Positions 36,068 through 48,094 are shown, counted from the first letter of the stretch. The stretch: 64,000 bases of DNA from Anthostomella pinea (GCA_963556695.1 CAUWAG010000013.1:1054001-1118000), one strand, 5' to 3'. The notes: generated by a model not told the origin, from the sequence alone. Translations and numbers: made by a program.

Positions 36068-37705
36068 GACGCAAGGCACCCTCGTCTGCTTGTATGCGGA
36101 ACGTGACTTATGCTGTAACAAAAGGATCTGAGGCGGTTGTCGTAAGTATCCGCAGAGGTGCAGGTGTGCAGGAGTGTCGAGATCTATCCGGGGTTATCGC
36201 CTACGGTACAAAGTAGGCTGGCTCCTCGTGACGGAATCAACTTCTGCGATCTCACCGCCTGGCAGAAATGGGGGTCTAACCGTCAGGATCCGTAGTGACG
36301 AAAGGAGTTGTGAAACAGTTGTGCTGGGGAAGTTGAACAGTGCAAATATGAATCTAGATAGCGTGGCATGTCACAATACATGAAGTATATTAGGTACCTA
36401 TCTGCCAGTCTAGCAGATACTGGATCTGGGGATCATGATTGAACAACGGCATGTAGCACATGCAAGATGCCATGCTGGATTGTGGCTGGTGTAGGTAGGT
36501 TGAGCTCGAGGCCTGCCCTTATCGTGCTGTGGCGCTAGCTACTGTGGGGTCCAACTAGATGCGAGACATGGATGCCGTTGATGGCGGGGGTCAAGCGCTA
36601 GGTTAGGTACCTACTTACGCACATCATAGCGGGGCAGTTATAACTTCGAGTCTTGGTCCAGGGACCATTTGCTCCGTCTCATGAGGTTTGCTACTGTCAT
36701 TGCTTGGTATTGCTTGGTTATAAGGTAGTATTTTGGGACTGAAGCTGTTGCATTTTAGGTAATGACTCGTAGGCATCTTGTAAGGAATCTGTCATCGATC
36801 TCAATCTGTTAGCACCATCGTGGGGATGGATTCAGGTCTTTGGCCAGTCACCCAGCTACATGATGCACCGGCGTTGATAGCGTGGAAATACTCCGGTCAT
36901 AGGCACCTATACCTACGTACCTTACTAGTATAGGAACTACATTATCTGCGTCCTGCACCGGATGGCAGGGGATCTATACCGTAAGGTAGGCGCACCTGAT
37001 ATCAATGGTGTCCAATGTTGAGGGCCTCAATATCCAGGTACATTCAGGGACAACCTCCTGTACGGGATAGACGGCCTCAATACTTCATGTGTAAGTTGAT
37101 CCATCTGAGTGACTACCTTACCTATCTATCTACCTTAGTTACCTACATGTACATACCTACATAAGGTACCTAGGTGGGCAGGTACCTTCTACCTACTTTA
37201 GGTTAGGTGGCTCTGGAGGCTGGAGGCTGGAGGCTGGAGCTGAAGGTGCGGTACGAACCTTGGAAGGACGGCAGGAGTGAACCGAAGCATGCTGTCGACC
37301 AACTGGCAGCGTCAAACTTGCGTCACAGTGCCACGGCGCTAAAGCTGAGCACCTCGAACCTTACCTACCTACCTTAAGGTACGGTTCCTTCAGCTTCCGC
37401 ATTCCAACAGGTTTGTCAACCTAAACATGAACCTCAGCTTCCTTTACCGTTGGTGAGATCAGCCATCAACTGCCTGCCTGGTGGAATGAGTAGCCGCGGA
37501 CTCGAGTCGTTTTATGCCATGCAGCTGCAGTCAGAGCGACCTCAATACTCAAGTATCAACATATCCCATTGACGCTCCCAGCCTCCCTCCGGACAAGCAG
37601 GCAATCGGGTGCTTCTTCTACCCGTTTCCCAAGCTCGAGCACCTAACAATACTTACCCAACAACATACGGCCAGGCATGAACTTGCCATCTGCCACACCT
37701 TCAAC
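36068..37705. other. Divergent intergenic region rich in TAGGTACC-type repeats
   Basis: Upstream of both IWR1 (-) and the glycogen-binding-domain gene (+). No gene seen. Degenerate TACCTA/TAGGTA and AGGTACCT motifs are dense from about 36370 to 37400, especially 37110-37205. Three tandem GAGGCTG units lie near 37213-37235. Similar short blocks occur near 1385-1410 and 61030. Confidence 0.55.
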
Positions 37706-38716
37706 ATGGCTTCCCGCGACCTAGTTACCCTTACCTACCACAAGCCCGGAACCCAGCCTCCCATCTACGTGGCTGGCTCCTTTTCAGACCCATCATGGCA
37801 GCCTATAGAGATGGATTATGATGCCAAGAACGGCGAATACTTCTTCACCAAAGGAGTCGAGGTCGGCAGAGGCATCGACGTCCATTACAAGTTTCGAATA
37901 GGTCATGGAGACTGGTGGGCTCTCGATCCCGAGACCGAGACAGGTAGGCATCACTATCCTGCCTCCTGAACCAGCTGAACGTTCTAACCGCGTGCTGCAG
38001 TCACCGATAGCCAAGGCAACGTCAACCACGTCATTAGACTGCCAGCCGACGATGCTGGGCCCGATAACTGCGACGAGAGTTGCCCAATGTTCAGCTACGA
38101 AACCTTCGAAGCGTCTGACATGGACAAGGCTCACGCGAGCCACCCACCGCAGCATAATCATCATGCGAGCCATCCACAGCAGGATAACGAAGTGGAACTC
38201 GACTATGACTATCCTGAGGAGCATTTCTCATCGAACCGCGACTCTATAATGGCTGCAGTACGTCGGTTGTCAGCCAGCATAGAGCAAAACCAGCCAAACG
38301 AAGAGCATGACCAGGGTGTAGCAGGAGAACAGTCTGGCGCTGCAGGATCTAGGGTCTCACTGCAGTCCATTGCCGAGGATGAAGAAGCCGACTTGGATGA
38401 GGGCATTGCTATGAGCATTAGCCCCAAAAAGGCACAGAAAGCCCGCGATGAGCCCATCAAATCCCTAACCACGCCCACCGATGCAGCCTCATCCACCGAT
38501 GGAGCCTATGAGGTTCCATCGCCGTCCACTGATGCCAGCGAAATGAACCTGCGCAAACGCACAAAGGACAACCGCCCCATCACTCCGGCCTCGAACCATT
38601 CCCTCCACGAAGCCCACAAGGACGGCCACTGGTTACAAACCTTCATCCGGACCATATTCGTCGATTGGATAGGAGGCTTTGTGATGTGGCTCTGTGGTAG
38701 CAACAACAGGGCGTAA
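37706..38716 (+). CDS. Glycogen-binding (CBM48) protein with hydrophobic tail
   Basis: Two exons (37706-37943 and 38001-38716, intron GTAGGC...CTGCAG) give 317 residues. The first 90 residues form an AMPK-beta type glycogen-binding module: LVTLTYHKPGTQPPIYVAG, SFSDPSWQPIEM, VHYKFRIG and the WWALDP carbohydrate-contact region. The middle is acidic, rich in His, Ser and Glu, and probably disordered. The last 30 residues contain a hydrophobic stretch (TIFVDWIGGFVMWLCG) directly before the C-terminus, as in tail-anchored or membrane-peripheral proteins. A glycogen-binding head plus membrane tail suggests a tether of glycogen to a membrane, similar in idea to animal STBD1. That role is inference; the CBM48 call is firm. 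It lacks the AMPK-beta C-terminal domain, so it is not the kinase subunit. Confidence 0.85.
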
Positions 38717-39891
38717 GAAGTCTCTCCGCCCCAACGTTACGCGTCCTTCGACCCCTGTCTATCCCCTTTCATCAGCTTGTCATATGGGATAGCGCTGTAG
38801 GGTTGACTGGTGTCTATATTGCCTGCGGTAGGTGGTGCCCTACTTATCGGCGTCGGCATCGGCTTGTGGGGGTCTCCTGCAGAGCGGATGCGGTCGGTAT
38901 TCTCAGTTTGGCAGTAACCTGTAGAAGGGAGGGAGTGAAGCTGCAGGGTTTACAGATTGCATTGTTTGCATTGTCTATAGCACTTGGGCCATGGATACCA
39001 TCAGAGAGGTAGACTTAAGGTAGGCATTCATGAGAATGCTTCATTGCAAAATGAGAAGCATTCATCACTGCTTCCGTGGATATCCTCCTGCATTCCGTTG
39101 TGAACGAATTGCAGTTTATCAGGGTGACTAAGTTATGCTACTATAGTCAGCAGCAGGCAGAGGGTTCCAGTTCTTTTGCGCCTGGAAAGAAACAGGGTCA
39201 GCACTCGCTCTCTGGTCTACGCGTAGGATAGCCTGTGGGCTGGAGGGTGATTCTGCTGCCAGAATGAACCCGAGCCAGGCATTCAGGGGCAGGACTGCTT
39301 CGCTTTGATGGGATCGAACCAAGGCAGCACTCGTCTCGTGATCATGTGGCTGTCTCCGCCCCTTGAGATTACCAACAGACTCTGAGCTCGTGGTAAGGTA
39401 CCAGGCACACCCCGACACTAAGCTACCAGCTGTGGGTTCGTCGAAGATTTTATGGCTCAGCTGCCTAGCTCCAGCTCACTGGTTGTTTTCCTCCACCCAA
39501 GCCCTCAGGGGTAGTACTGTTTGTTATCGACGTAGGGTCTGGTCGATTCACGGCCTCCTGGAAGTGTGTACGTTATTTGACGAGGGTTCTCGTAGATTTA
39601 GGTGGTGGAGCCGAGGATTGCCCATGGCTACAGCGATTCTGGTAGGCTGCGCTCAGATCATCGTGGGGATTTGAGACTTGCGGTGATAGCGCAGTGGTAT
39701 TTTGTTCTATTGTCTATGCGTCTATGAGATACACGCCTGCCTGCCTGCCTACTTGCCTGCTTGCTAGTAAGAACCGTGTGGTTGTCTGATGTGGTGGGAG
39801 ATGTGTGCTTGTGCGATGGGGTGGGGAGTGTCTGCTTATAGGATGTGTTTAGGAAACGAGCGTGTTGATGCAGAGGTTGGGTCACCCTTGA
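38717..39891. other. Intergenic region
   Basis: No supported gene. The frame at 39128-39418 (-) has no motifs. A CTGC/CTTG tetranucleotide tract lies at about 39727-39768. Confidence 0.5.
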
Positions 39892-40735
39892 TTAGTCTGA
39901 CTCTGCCCCGTGCTTTTCATCATACCAAACTGTCGTGAGATTTATATGGTTACCATGCTTGTCTTTTTTGATATCGTTAATGGTCTTGGCGTCGTCTTCC
40001 ATCGAGAGAACAAAAACACCACGCTCACGCCCCTGGAGTATTGGTAGTTCGACCTTCACGAAGATATCTTCAGGCTTCCTGTCGTCCCAGTTGAAAAGCC
40101 ATACCATGCCTGGGATGTGAGGTCTTGTCAGTACTTTGCGATCCACTTGTTTTCTTGCTTTCTTCTTGCCCGAATGACGAAGGCCGGGAGTCTGCGCCAC
40201 GTACCTGTTGCAGCGCTGGCCAAGGCCTCGGCGCCCATTCTTCGAAAGCTGATTTCCTCAAGGTCCACTGAGCCGAATTCGTCCTGGAACTCTGGACCGC
40301 CGAAGATCGACCAGTAATCGTAAAGCTTTCCCCCCGGCTTCTGATTGTCTTTCACAAATCTATCCGCCCTTGCTTTCCCTTTCCCGTGCGGACCACCATC
40401 ACAGTAGAGGACTGTCATAGATAAGAAATGATTAGCAAGTTGCCATGGCTGACCAACCACCGGGGCAGTCAAAATACCAATGTGGTTGCGCAAAGCCTCG
40501 TCGTTTTTCTTGCTCCAGCTTCCCTCCAGCCAGCCAATTATGTTGTCAACAGTGAGCGGCGTAGTGCGGCTGGTCAGACGGCTCTCCGACACATTTGCAC
40601 GCGGGACCGATGATGCGGAATTGCTGAGAGCCTGAGCGGCCGAGTCGGGACTGCGAGCAACGGCCGCCATTCCCCGCTGAGCAGAGTCGTGAGTAGCAGA
40701 AGACTGCTCTGGACAGCCACGAATGAGAAGTGCAT
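39892..40735 (-). CDS. Predicted secreted protein, unrecognised, one-base frameshift
   Basis: Two exons (40735-40205 and 40109-39892, intron of 95 bp with GTACGT donor). The upstream ATG at 40735 opens a strong signal peptide, MHFSFVAVQSSLLLLTTLLS, but it lies one base out of frame with the body (MAAVARSPDSAAQALSNSA). The two meet at a GGGG run at about 40670-40675, where a fifth G would join them into a 249-residue secreted protein. As the sequence stands, translation would start at 40670 without a signal peptide. The body contains TVDNIIGWLEGSW, VLYCDGGPHGKGKA, FGGPEFQDEFGSVDLEEISF and, after the splice, GMVWLFNWDD. I do not recognise the family. The last part is Asp/Lys-rich. Confidence 0.65.
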
Positions 40736-41790
40736 ACTGCCGTACGACAGTAGGTTTGGAATTGGGATTCGGTTGGAACTTGTGGGCGGTTGGAGGAAAT
40801 TTGACAAGTGGACTTGGTTGGAGACAAGATGTGGCGATGGTAGGTCAGTCTTGTTATGATGTCTCGAATTGTATCTACTTCTCGAGGCCTGGTAATTGCC
40901 CTTATATATAGTCAGGTTGCCAGCATGCAGTGCTACTTTTGGGTTTGGTAGGCAGTCATGTCGCCTTTTGGCGAGCTGTTGGGCCCCAGTAACTCGGTCA
41001 GTCTCTGGATTCACTACGTGGTGAAAGTGGTGGCAATACCATCTGTTAATTGAGTGGTGCTGTTCTGTGGCCACGGAGCTTTCGGCCACTCCGTGATAGT
41101 GAGGCCAGGGCCTCAGCGTAGGCCATGAGAACACCATACCTCTAAGCCAGTCATGATAGTCAGAAATGGACTGAACCGTGTGATTATATGTAGTCAAATG
41201 TGGCTGGGTAAGTATAGGTGTGTAGGTATCCCCTTCGATTGTTTTCATCTTTTCGTCTCGTCATTTCCTAGAATCGCCTTAGATACTGATGTTTAAGCCT
41301 TGAACTGAACTGTCCACACAGATCGGATATGCCGACATGACGCGGTTTAACGTAATACGGTCTGTTTCATTTACTAATGTTCTTACACAAGCAGGGTTTG
41401 GACTTGAAAAGCCAAGGTAGTGAAGGATGAAGCGGCATCCTACATGGCCTCATACCTCCAGGCAGCCAACATCGTCCGTCCACAATGCTGACCAGTTGCC
41501 ACCTCGTTATGGTGTACCCACGGCCGTGCCGTATGTACCGCTCCCGTGTCTGGTCCCATCCTACATAACTGTTATGATATGTCACGCGACCAGTGATTAT
41601 CATGCTGACCGGCGTGAAGCCGAACTGTTAACAACGTCATGGAACGTGCCTGTGCAGAACTTTGGAGCGGTGGTTCTGTCTCGGTGAGGAGCAGGATCCG
41701 CGTCTTCCTCATCTTCCATTCCAAGAACGCCAAGGCAAGGATTTCGCTAGGTCGTATACCCCTTGTCGAGCTTAATCCAAGTTTCTGCCC
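40736..41790. other. Intergenic region
   Basis: About 1 kb upstream of the secreted-protein gene and downstream of the minus-strand mitochondrial-type gene. No gene seen; the open frames lack motifs. Confidence 0.5.
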
Positions 41791-42692
41791 TCAGCATTGA
41801 GATATGGGTTTCCCACCTTGCGATACCTTCTTTCCAGGGGCAACACCGTGGTCGGCTGCAGTGTCTATCTCGTCCTTAGACTTCTGCTTATCCAGAGAGT
41901 TCAGCAGCTCGCGAGACTTGGGCTCAACCCACCTGCCAACCTCGGTGTATCTGAGAACTCCCGCCTGGAACTCGCCCGAGACGTACTGTTCCCGAAACGC
42001 AATGAGCACCGGCACCTTCTGCTGGGGCTCGATGAAGTGCTGCTGCCGCCAGTGCCGCAGTTGAGCCCGAACACTCGCCATGACCTCCACGAAGATCGCA
42101 TCCTCCCGCAACGGACCGCCTCGCGCCACCTGCCTCACCATCGCAGCAGCGTTATAGCTCAGCTCTTCGTTGACCGCGATGTGAGAGCCCTTGGTGGCGC
42201 CGTGGGGATGCCGTTCCACCCATATTTGGCTGTTGTAACAGTTGAAACCCGACGGTGGCCCGTGAAATTAGGCAACGCCAGGTGTCTGAGCCAGTCGGTC
42301 CTCGCATGGCACTCGGGCAGCCTCCCCAGGTCTTCGACCTCCCGACCCTCACGCTCCAGTGCGCTTTCCAGTGCGCGGAAGCAGGACTTCCGCAGCCGCA
42401 GCGTGGGCGCCCAGCACTTCCGCGCCTGAGCGAAGATGTACGCGGGATCTTTGATATGTAGGTCAAGCACCAGTCGGATTATATCATCATGTGTCAACTT
42501 CTCGAAATCGTCCGGCAACGAGAGCCGCCGGCGCAGCCGCTGGCCTCTATCTCGTTGCTCGTCATGCTGACTTGCGTAGGACTTCGGTGTCCCGCACTGC
42601 TTGGGCTTGGTAAGCTGGGGGCGCAATAGGGTTGTAAGCTGTGTCGCGCGGACTAGATGCGGCGGCCGACGGAGGGTGAGGGCGCGCAGCAT
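41791..42692 (-). CDS. Predicted mitochondrial protein, unrecognised, one-base frameshift
   Basis: ATG at 42692 begins MLRALTLRRPPHLVRATQLT, an Arg/Leu-rich stretch without acids typical of a mitochondrial presequence. A longer open frame continues upstream to 43019 but is unlikely to be coding. The body has FEKLTHDDIIRLVLDLHI, RKCWAPTLRLRKSCFRALE and PECHARTDWLRHL. Near 42230-42250 the frame must change by one missing base to continue with CYNSQIWVERHPHGATKG, SHIAVNEELSYNAAAMVRQV and VPVLIAFREQYVSGEFQ. With that base the protein has exactly 300 residues. A 47 bp intron with a poor GTTGCC donor would also restore the frame. I do not recognise a named family. Confidence 0.65.
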
Positions 42693-43475
42693 GTTGGAGG
42701 AGTTGCGAGGATTGGTTATGCGGAACACAGGGAACGTCTGGAGTGCTGTCTGGCTCTTCAGACCTTTCAACGAGTTGTCCTCTTCAAAAGAGCTACCTGT
42801 ATTGGCGAAAGATCGGCGTCGAGTCGTTGATTCGACAGGTTTCACCCCTTTCCACGTGAGTGGCTTGGGCGACGTGGTCAATGATCCCTTGAGCCTGCTC
42901 GTCACAGAAAGTACCGAGTTCCAAACATTCAATTGAATCAAAATCCGGTCACACGGCGTCCATGGACCCTTTAGACGACGTACACAGATCATTCTGTGCT
43001 GTTTCTGCATTCGACCCAACCTCGCATCGATCTATGGTCAGGTTTGAGTCATGTCTAGAGCTCGACTAGGTTCCTCGGGGCACTTTATTCTCAGTCAAGC
43101 GTATTCTCAATGTGGGCGTCTACATGACCACTGACCTCCCTAACCAGCAATAGGATAGCAGCACGAATCTGGTGCTCTGGGCCTGGTCCGCCATCTCCAA
43201 CTTACAGAGAAATCCCTCTGTGATCTGATGACTTCCTACAACGGAGGGAGATGTAGTCTACTTATCAACTGTTCATTCATGGAAGTTTGTTTGTTTTGTA
43301 TTTAACGTGGGGGATTGCTCCTCAGTAGTGCAAAACACGCCTCCCAGAGCCTCTGCATCGCAGGGTTATGGAGGTATCAAGATAATAAGTACAGTCAGTC
43401 CCGCTCACGAGCCCATCCCCGTTGTTGCGGCGGTATGACCTTGGGTCACCCATCTGGTCCTTCAAGAACAGCTAT
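42693..43475. other. Intergenic region
   Basis: Between the mitochondrial-type gene's start and the 3' end of the LINE relic. No supported gene. Part is the promoter of the minus-strand gene at 42692. Confidence 0.5.
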
Positions 43476-44500
43476 CTATCGAGGGCAGATTGATAAAAAG
43501 AATTTGCTCTTCTCCATGAATTTTGTCCATTCTGTGCTCCTTTCCCTTAAGTATTGTAAACAAGCTGCCCTAGACAAGTACCTAGGCAGCAGCCGATTTT
43601 TCTCCAGTCTCTTACAAAAGAAAATATGTTGTGGTGTTTTCTTCTCACCACAGCTGCAGTGATCATTCGAGTCTGTATGTCCAAAGTGTTCATGATATCT
43701 TGCAAAGTCGCCATGTCCAGATCTGGCCGCTAGAAGTCTGTGTAAAGTACTCCTCTTAAAATATATAAGGTCTCTTTTAGTTATTATATATGAGTATACT
43801 TCTTGATATTTAGATTCTGATTGGTCTTTTTACCATTAATTGAACTCTTTCTTGCCCTTTTTTTTGAGATCTCTCTTGACCCACGAGATTGTGGGAAGGT
43901 TTGTCGTGTCTATTTCTAGCATGGCACCCTCTTTTGCTAGTATGTCGGCAGCTTCGTTGCCATCAATATCTCTGTGTCCAGGAATCCACTTGACGGTCAC
44001 TCCAGGAATATGTGCCATGGCAAGTTCTTGGAATCGTAGAAAAATGTTCTGTGATGTCTCGGGTGGAGTCCCATTGAGCCTATCTATCATTGCTGTGTTG
44101 TCCAGGCAGACATATAGCTATTTTCTGTGTCCAATTGCCCTGGCTGTTATAAGCCTTTAGAGAGCGTTATGGACTTTAATATCTATTATTTCTACTTAGA
44201 GAAGTCTGCCCTTTCCCCGGTATACTTCTTGTGTAGTGTTGTCTTTCCTAATGGTGTAGCCCCATCCAGTGCGGGTTGTGCCTTTGTCGTCCAATTGTGA
44301 TCCATCTGAGTAGATGACAAGGTCAGTTTTCACATTTCTCTCTTATAACTATTCCTTGAAGAGCTCTGTCTTTTTGTCTTTGTCCTTTCGGATTGGGGGC
44401 TTTTTCCATGATGGCTTGGTGAGTATTGGTCTCTGGAAATCAGGGACTAGCTGGAAGTTCCTTTGTAGCCTTGTTGGTGTTCATTCATGGAAGCATAAGA
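43476..44500 (-). mobile_element. Tad-like LINE, 3' fragment with RNase H and zinc-knuckle
   Basis: Degenerate C-terminal part of a non-LTR retrotransposon. Reading the minus strand from about 44500 gives PTRLQRNFQLVPDFQRPIL, then the RNase H domain: VIYSDGSQLDDKG, TRTGWGYTIRKDN, LDNTAMIDRLNGTPPETSQ and WIPGHRDIDGNEAADILAKEGA. Then come FN and a stop at 43838-43836. Further down a typical LINE C-terminal segment follows, with LLAARSGHGDFARYHEHFGH and a Cys-rich DHCSCGEKKTPQH, ending at TAG 43476. Several in-frame stops interrupt it, and the block is AT-rich, which fits mutation of a repeat. No reverse transcriptase is present, so the copy is 5'-truncated and dead. Confidence 0.85.
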
Positions 44501-45336
44501 CATCCCTCGCCCCAGACGCCGTGGGCATATGTAAAGTCAGATAGCCCCCACAGCCGTGATACTTCGGTTCGAAAGCAATGCACATAAGTAGGTAAACATG
44601 AGGTATTTCCGTCACAAGCCACCGCTGTCCAATTCACGTCCATTCGTGATTTCAACCTTTACATTATTCTCGAAGAAGCTGTCATCCCGTCTGATGTTGA
44701 TAACGTTCCATTCGGATTCCATCAGACTGAGGCATGAGGTCGACGTATTGACAACTGGGGCACGGGACAAATCTCGTGTGAAAGCATTCCCCGAGTACCT
44801 GCATGATGTTTAACACAGGTACTGTATTTTCTGGTTTGTTTCGTCGCTCTGAAGTTGGAAGCGGTTGCATCCCACTTTCAATTGTCAGACGAGGGGGTCT
44901 TCCCCTTCTGCGCTGCCAGTAGTCATTATGGTTTCGTAGGTTGGTTGCTTGAGCGCGAAGAGTGATTGTCGAGTACCATGGCTTCATTGCTGAAATAAAA
45001 TCACCGTCTGAGTCTGCAGGCTGCGCCACTAGCCAGAAGATTGTAACGCAAGCACATGGAGATTCTTGGTAATTGTAGAAGCAGGTGGCGACGAATACAC
45101 GTTGACGCTCCCCATCGACGGTGAGCATCAATGATGTGTTGGACCATGTGCTTCTCACAAGAATAATATGTAATGTTTCTTCCTCGTCTATGCAACGCAG
45201 ACAACAAGCTCAGATGACAGAAATATTCTATACGTCGCATAATGCACGCCTGGCCTCCCACCTTCCCACCCTATCCCCTCTACTATATACACACACACAC
45301 AACCAGCCTGGTCGGACAAGCCGAGCCAGATGGCCC
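44501..45336. other. Intergenic region downstream of OPT gene
   Basis: The 3' flank of the OPT transporter. A 158-codon frame at 44682-45158 (-) has no recognisable motif and I do not support it as a gene. An ACAC dinucleotide run lies at about 45288-45301. Confidence 0.5.
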
Positions 45337-48094
45337 TTACCAAACCTGCGGCCCAAACGTTTCGCCCGGGGGCAAAACGACCTGCACAGCCTGGCCCTGA
45401 TAGTCCACCGTGCTCGTGACGACGCTATTGCCCCACCACTGCGGGGGATCGATCTCGTTCAGCGTAAACACGAAAAAGATAACCAACGTGCCGATCGCCA
45501 GGCCCAAGTCGAGACCGGCCGAGGTGAGGTAGTTGAGGCGGCTCCACCACCGGAAGTGGCGCTTCTTGATTAGGAAGTTGAACACGAAGCCCATGACGCC
45601 CCACGAGAGGTAGTTCAGCGGCGTGGCCGGCGGGATGGACCCCGCGCCGCCGAAGATCAGGGGCGCCATCAGGTACCTGGCCGGCGACTTGGGCCAGCGG
45701 CGCACGTAGAAGTAGATGACCACCGGCGTGATGGCGCCGACGACGAAAAAGACGAGGAGCCCCGAGTAGATCTGGCCCGGGGAGAAGACGCGGGCCGGGC
45801 CGATGAGGCCCCAGATCACCGAGGCTGAGAAGAAGACGCGCCCGCCGGGGCAGGTGAAGCGGTGTGGCTGTGTCAGCTCGCAGATCCCGTCGACGTTGTT
45901 TAGGGCGAAGTTGAGGACGGCGATCTGGATAAAGCATGATAGGGTTGTGGCAACGACCTGCGCCATGAACATGGTCCTTGGCGGGATCTTCATGTAGTGT
46001 CCGAATTTGAGATCCGCAACGAAGCTAAGCGCTTGCGACCTAGGCGAGGGTGTCAGATTGGTGAGAGGAATCAGGGATAGAGGCTTGCCTTACATTGTGA
46101 TATAGCCGTAGGTTTTGAACCTGTACATCCACCGAGTCAGCACTGGGAGGCGAAGTAGGTACTGCCGGGAGTCACTCACAACATCAATGCTAAGGGTCGA
46201 CCAGGTTGGATGTATCCATAAACAAATTCAGTCAAGACATTGAGACCGATCTGGTGGTTCGTGACGGCTTGGATGATACCAATAGGTAACGAGAATACGA
46301 AAGAGATGGCGACAGCCAACAGAAACGCCCACCAGGTCAGGTTCGTCGGGTACATCAGTACCGAGACGAATCCCAGTGCCAAAACCTGAGCGAATATGTC
46401 AGTACTGAACTAACAACACCAGCAACGGGTGACACGTACAATACAGAACAAGGCCGTGTACCACCAGGCCGGTGCCTCCTTGTACCTCCTCATAAGCTTC
46501 ATGTGAATATCGGGCTTTTCGCTGGTGCTGTTCTGGTACTGGGCCCATATCGTTTTGCTGTGATACAGATACGTGTACACCATGAGAGCAGTAATGGCAG
46601 CGAACGATAGACCATATGACAAGGCGAAGGTAGTGCTGAGGCCGCTGTTAGCTAAAGTAGGTACTAGGTGTTGAAAGACCAATGTGCCTACCTGATAAAC
46701 AGCGGCGAGTACGCCCGGTATGCCTCCTCATCCAGAGTAAACTCGGGCGTCAGAATCCGCGAGACATTGTAGGCACCGCCAGTATTGTCATACGTGGAAG
46801 CATCGCTCATAGGCAAGAACTGAGCATACCAAACGCCCGTATAGTGAAATAGCGAAGCGCCTATGATAAAGAAGCTAATAACTCCGATGAGTGTATTCGC
46901 AGTTGCGTGCCTAGAAGATAACGTTAAACATTCTGACGTGATAGATCTTCGAGGTGTATGAGTGACGAACCAGGGCGGGATCATAGGCGACCCAATGTAA
47001 CCTGCAATCTGTGTCCAGTCGAAAGTGATCGGTAGAACAGACAGACCTGTTGTACCCCCAAACAGTTGGTTAATCACAGCATTCTTGGGAGCCATCCAGG
47101 TTGCGAAAGCGAAGATGCTCAAGAACTGTGCAAAGTAACCCGGAATGAAGTAGTAAATGGCTGATACGGCTGTCACGATGCCGAACCATCTGTAACGCGG
47201 TATGCTTCCTCCAATGATGGATGGGTCCTTGACCTGGTGCTTTTCGTACATGGCGTTCATCAATGCGACGACGACTAGATTGCCAGGCCAGATCATCGAA
47301 GCAGGATATACTGAGAAGCGTCAGTCTGATTGCAGGACTAGATCTGGGCTTAACATACCTAAAAATTTCCGCATCATGCCGGCAATTCCATAACCTAAAG
47401 ATTGTGTTGACACGGTCAACAGGAGCTGGAACACGATGCCGAAGTTTTGCTTATAGAAGACGAGTTGGGCAAGGATGATATCAGTAGCGTACGCCACTGA
47501 GAACGACACGCTTGCCATGATAACGATAATCGAATGCTCCTTGATATTAAATGGTCCGGGATTTAGATCGCACCTCGTGCCGAAGATAGTGACCTGCTTG
47601 GCTGGCACCACCTTCTCCCACGCCCGTCCCATCAGCCATGCGATGATCTGAGCGACGAGAGGCCCGAGGCCGATGGAGGGCTGTCGTAATGAGAATAGGG
47701 TATTCATCGAAGCTCCGACGAATACCAAAGACAGGCCGATTGTCCACGCGCGGATGGTGCTGCAGGGTAGATCTTCATCGTAATTCCGAACAGCAGCCCG
47801 CACCTCTTCATAAGGAGAGTCCTCCTCATTGGCCTTTGCGGCAGCTTCGTCGTCGAAGGCTGCTGCACTCTCTGAGGTGATGTGACGCAATTCTATGTCG
47901 TCCCCGTCTTCGGGGAGATTGGGGTCCAGAAGATGCTCAAACTCTTCGCCTGCTTGATAGTCGTTGTCGTTTCGTAGACTAGTTGACGCGTCCGCGGCTT
48001 CTTCGTCGCCCCATTCGCCTGCATCGTCCCAGCTGTCGGCGTCGTTTAGCACGCTATGCTTGACAGTCGTGCCAGACGACTCTGCGTAGGACAT
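45337..48094 (-). CDS. Oligopeptide transporter (OPT family)
   Basis: Proton-coupled importer of small peptides or glutathione at the plasma membrane. Seven exons (48094-47359, 47310-46971, 46910-46692, 46635-46440, 46385-46180, 46120-46094, 46039-45337) give 808 residues, normal for OPT. The acidic N-terminus is followed by the family block SPYEEVRAAVRNYDEDLPCST, and the NPGPFNIKEH signature lies near the end of exon 1. Around fourteen hydrophobic segments follow. Exon 6 is a 27-nt microexon (FKTYGYIT), supported by intact phases on both sides. The start at 48094 (MSYAESS) is chosen because the upstream in-frame extension to 48247 has no OPT character. The substrate cannot be told from sequence. 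Confidence 0.93.

Noticed and set aside
39301..39360. B-box-like GGTTCGATCCC on the minus strand
   Set aside because: No pairing acceptor strand at tRNA distance and no T-run; treated as chance.
42693..43019. N-terminal extension of the mitochondrial-type gene
   Set aside because: In frame but without conserved character; the internal ATG at 42692 starts a good presequence.
44682..45158. A 158-codon minus-strand frame downstream of the OPT gene
   Set aside because: No recognisable domain, no intron signals and no clear leader; length is possible by chance.
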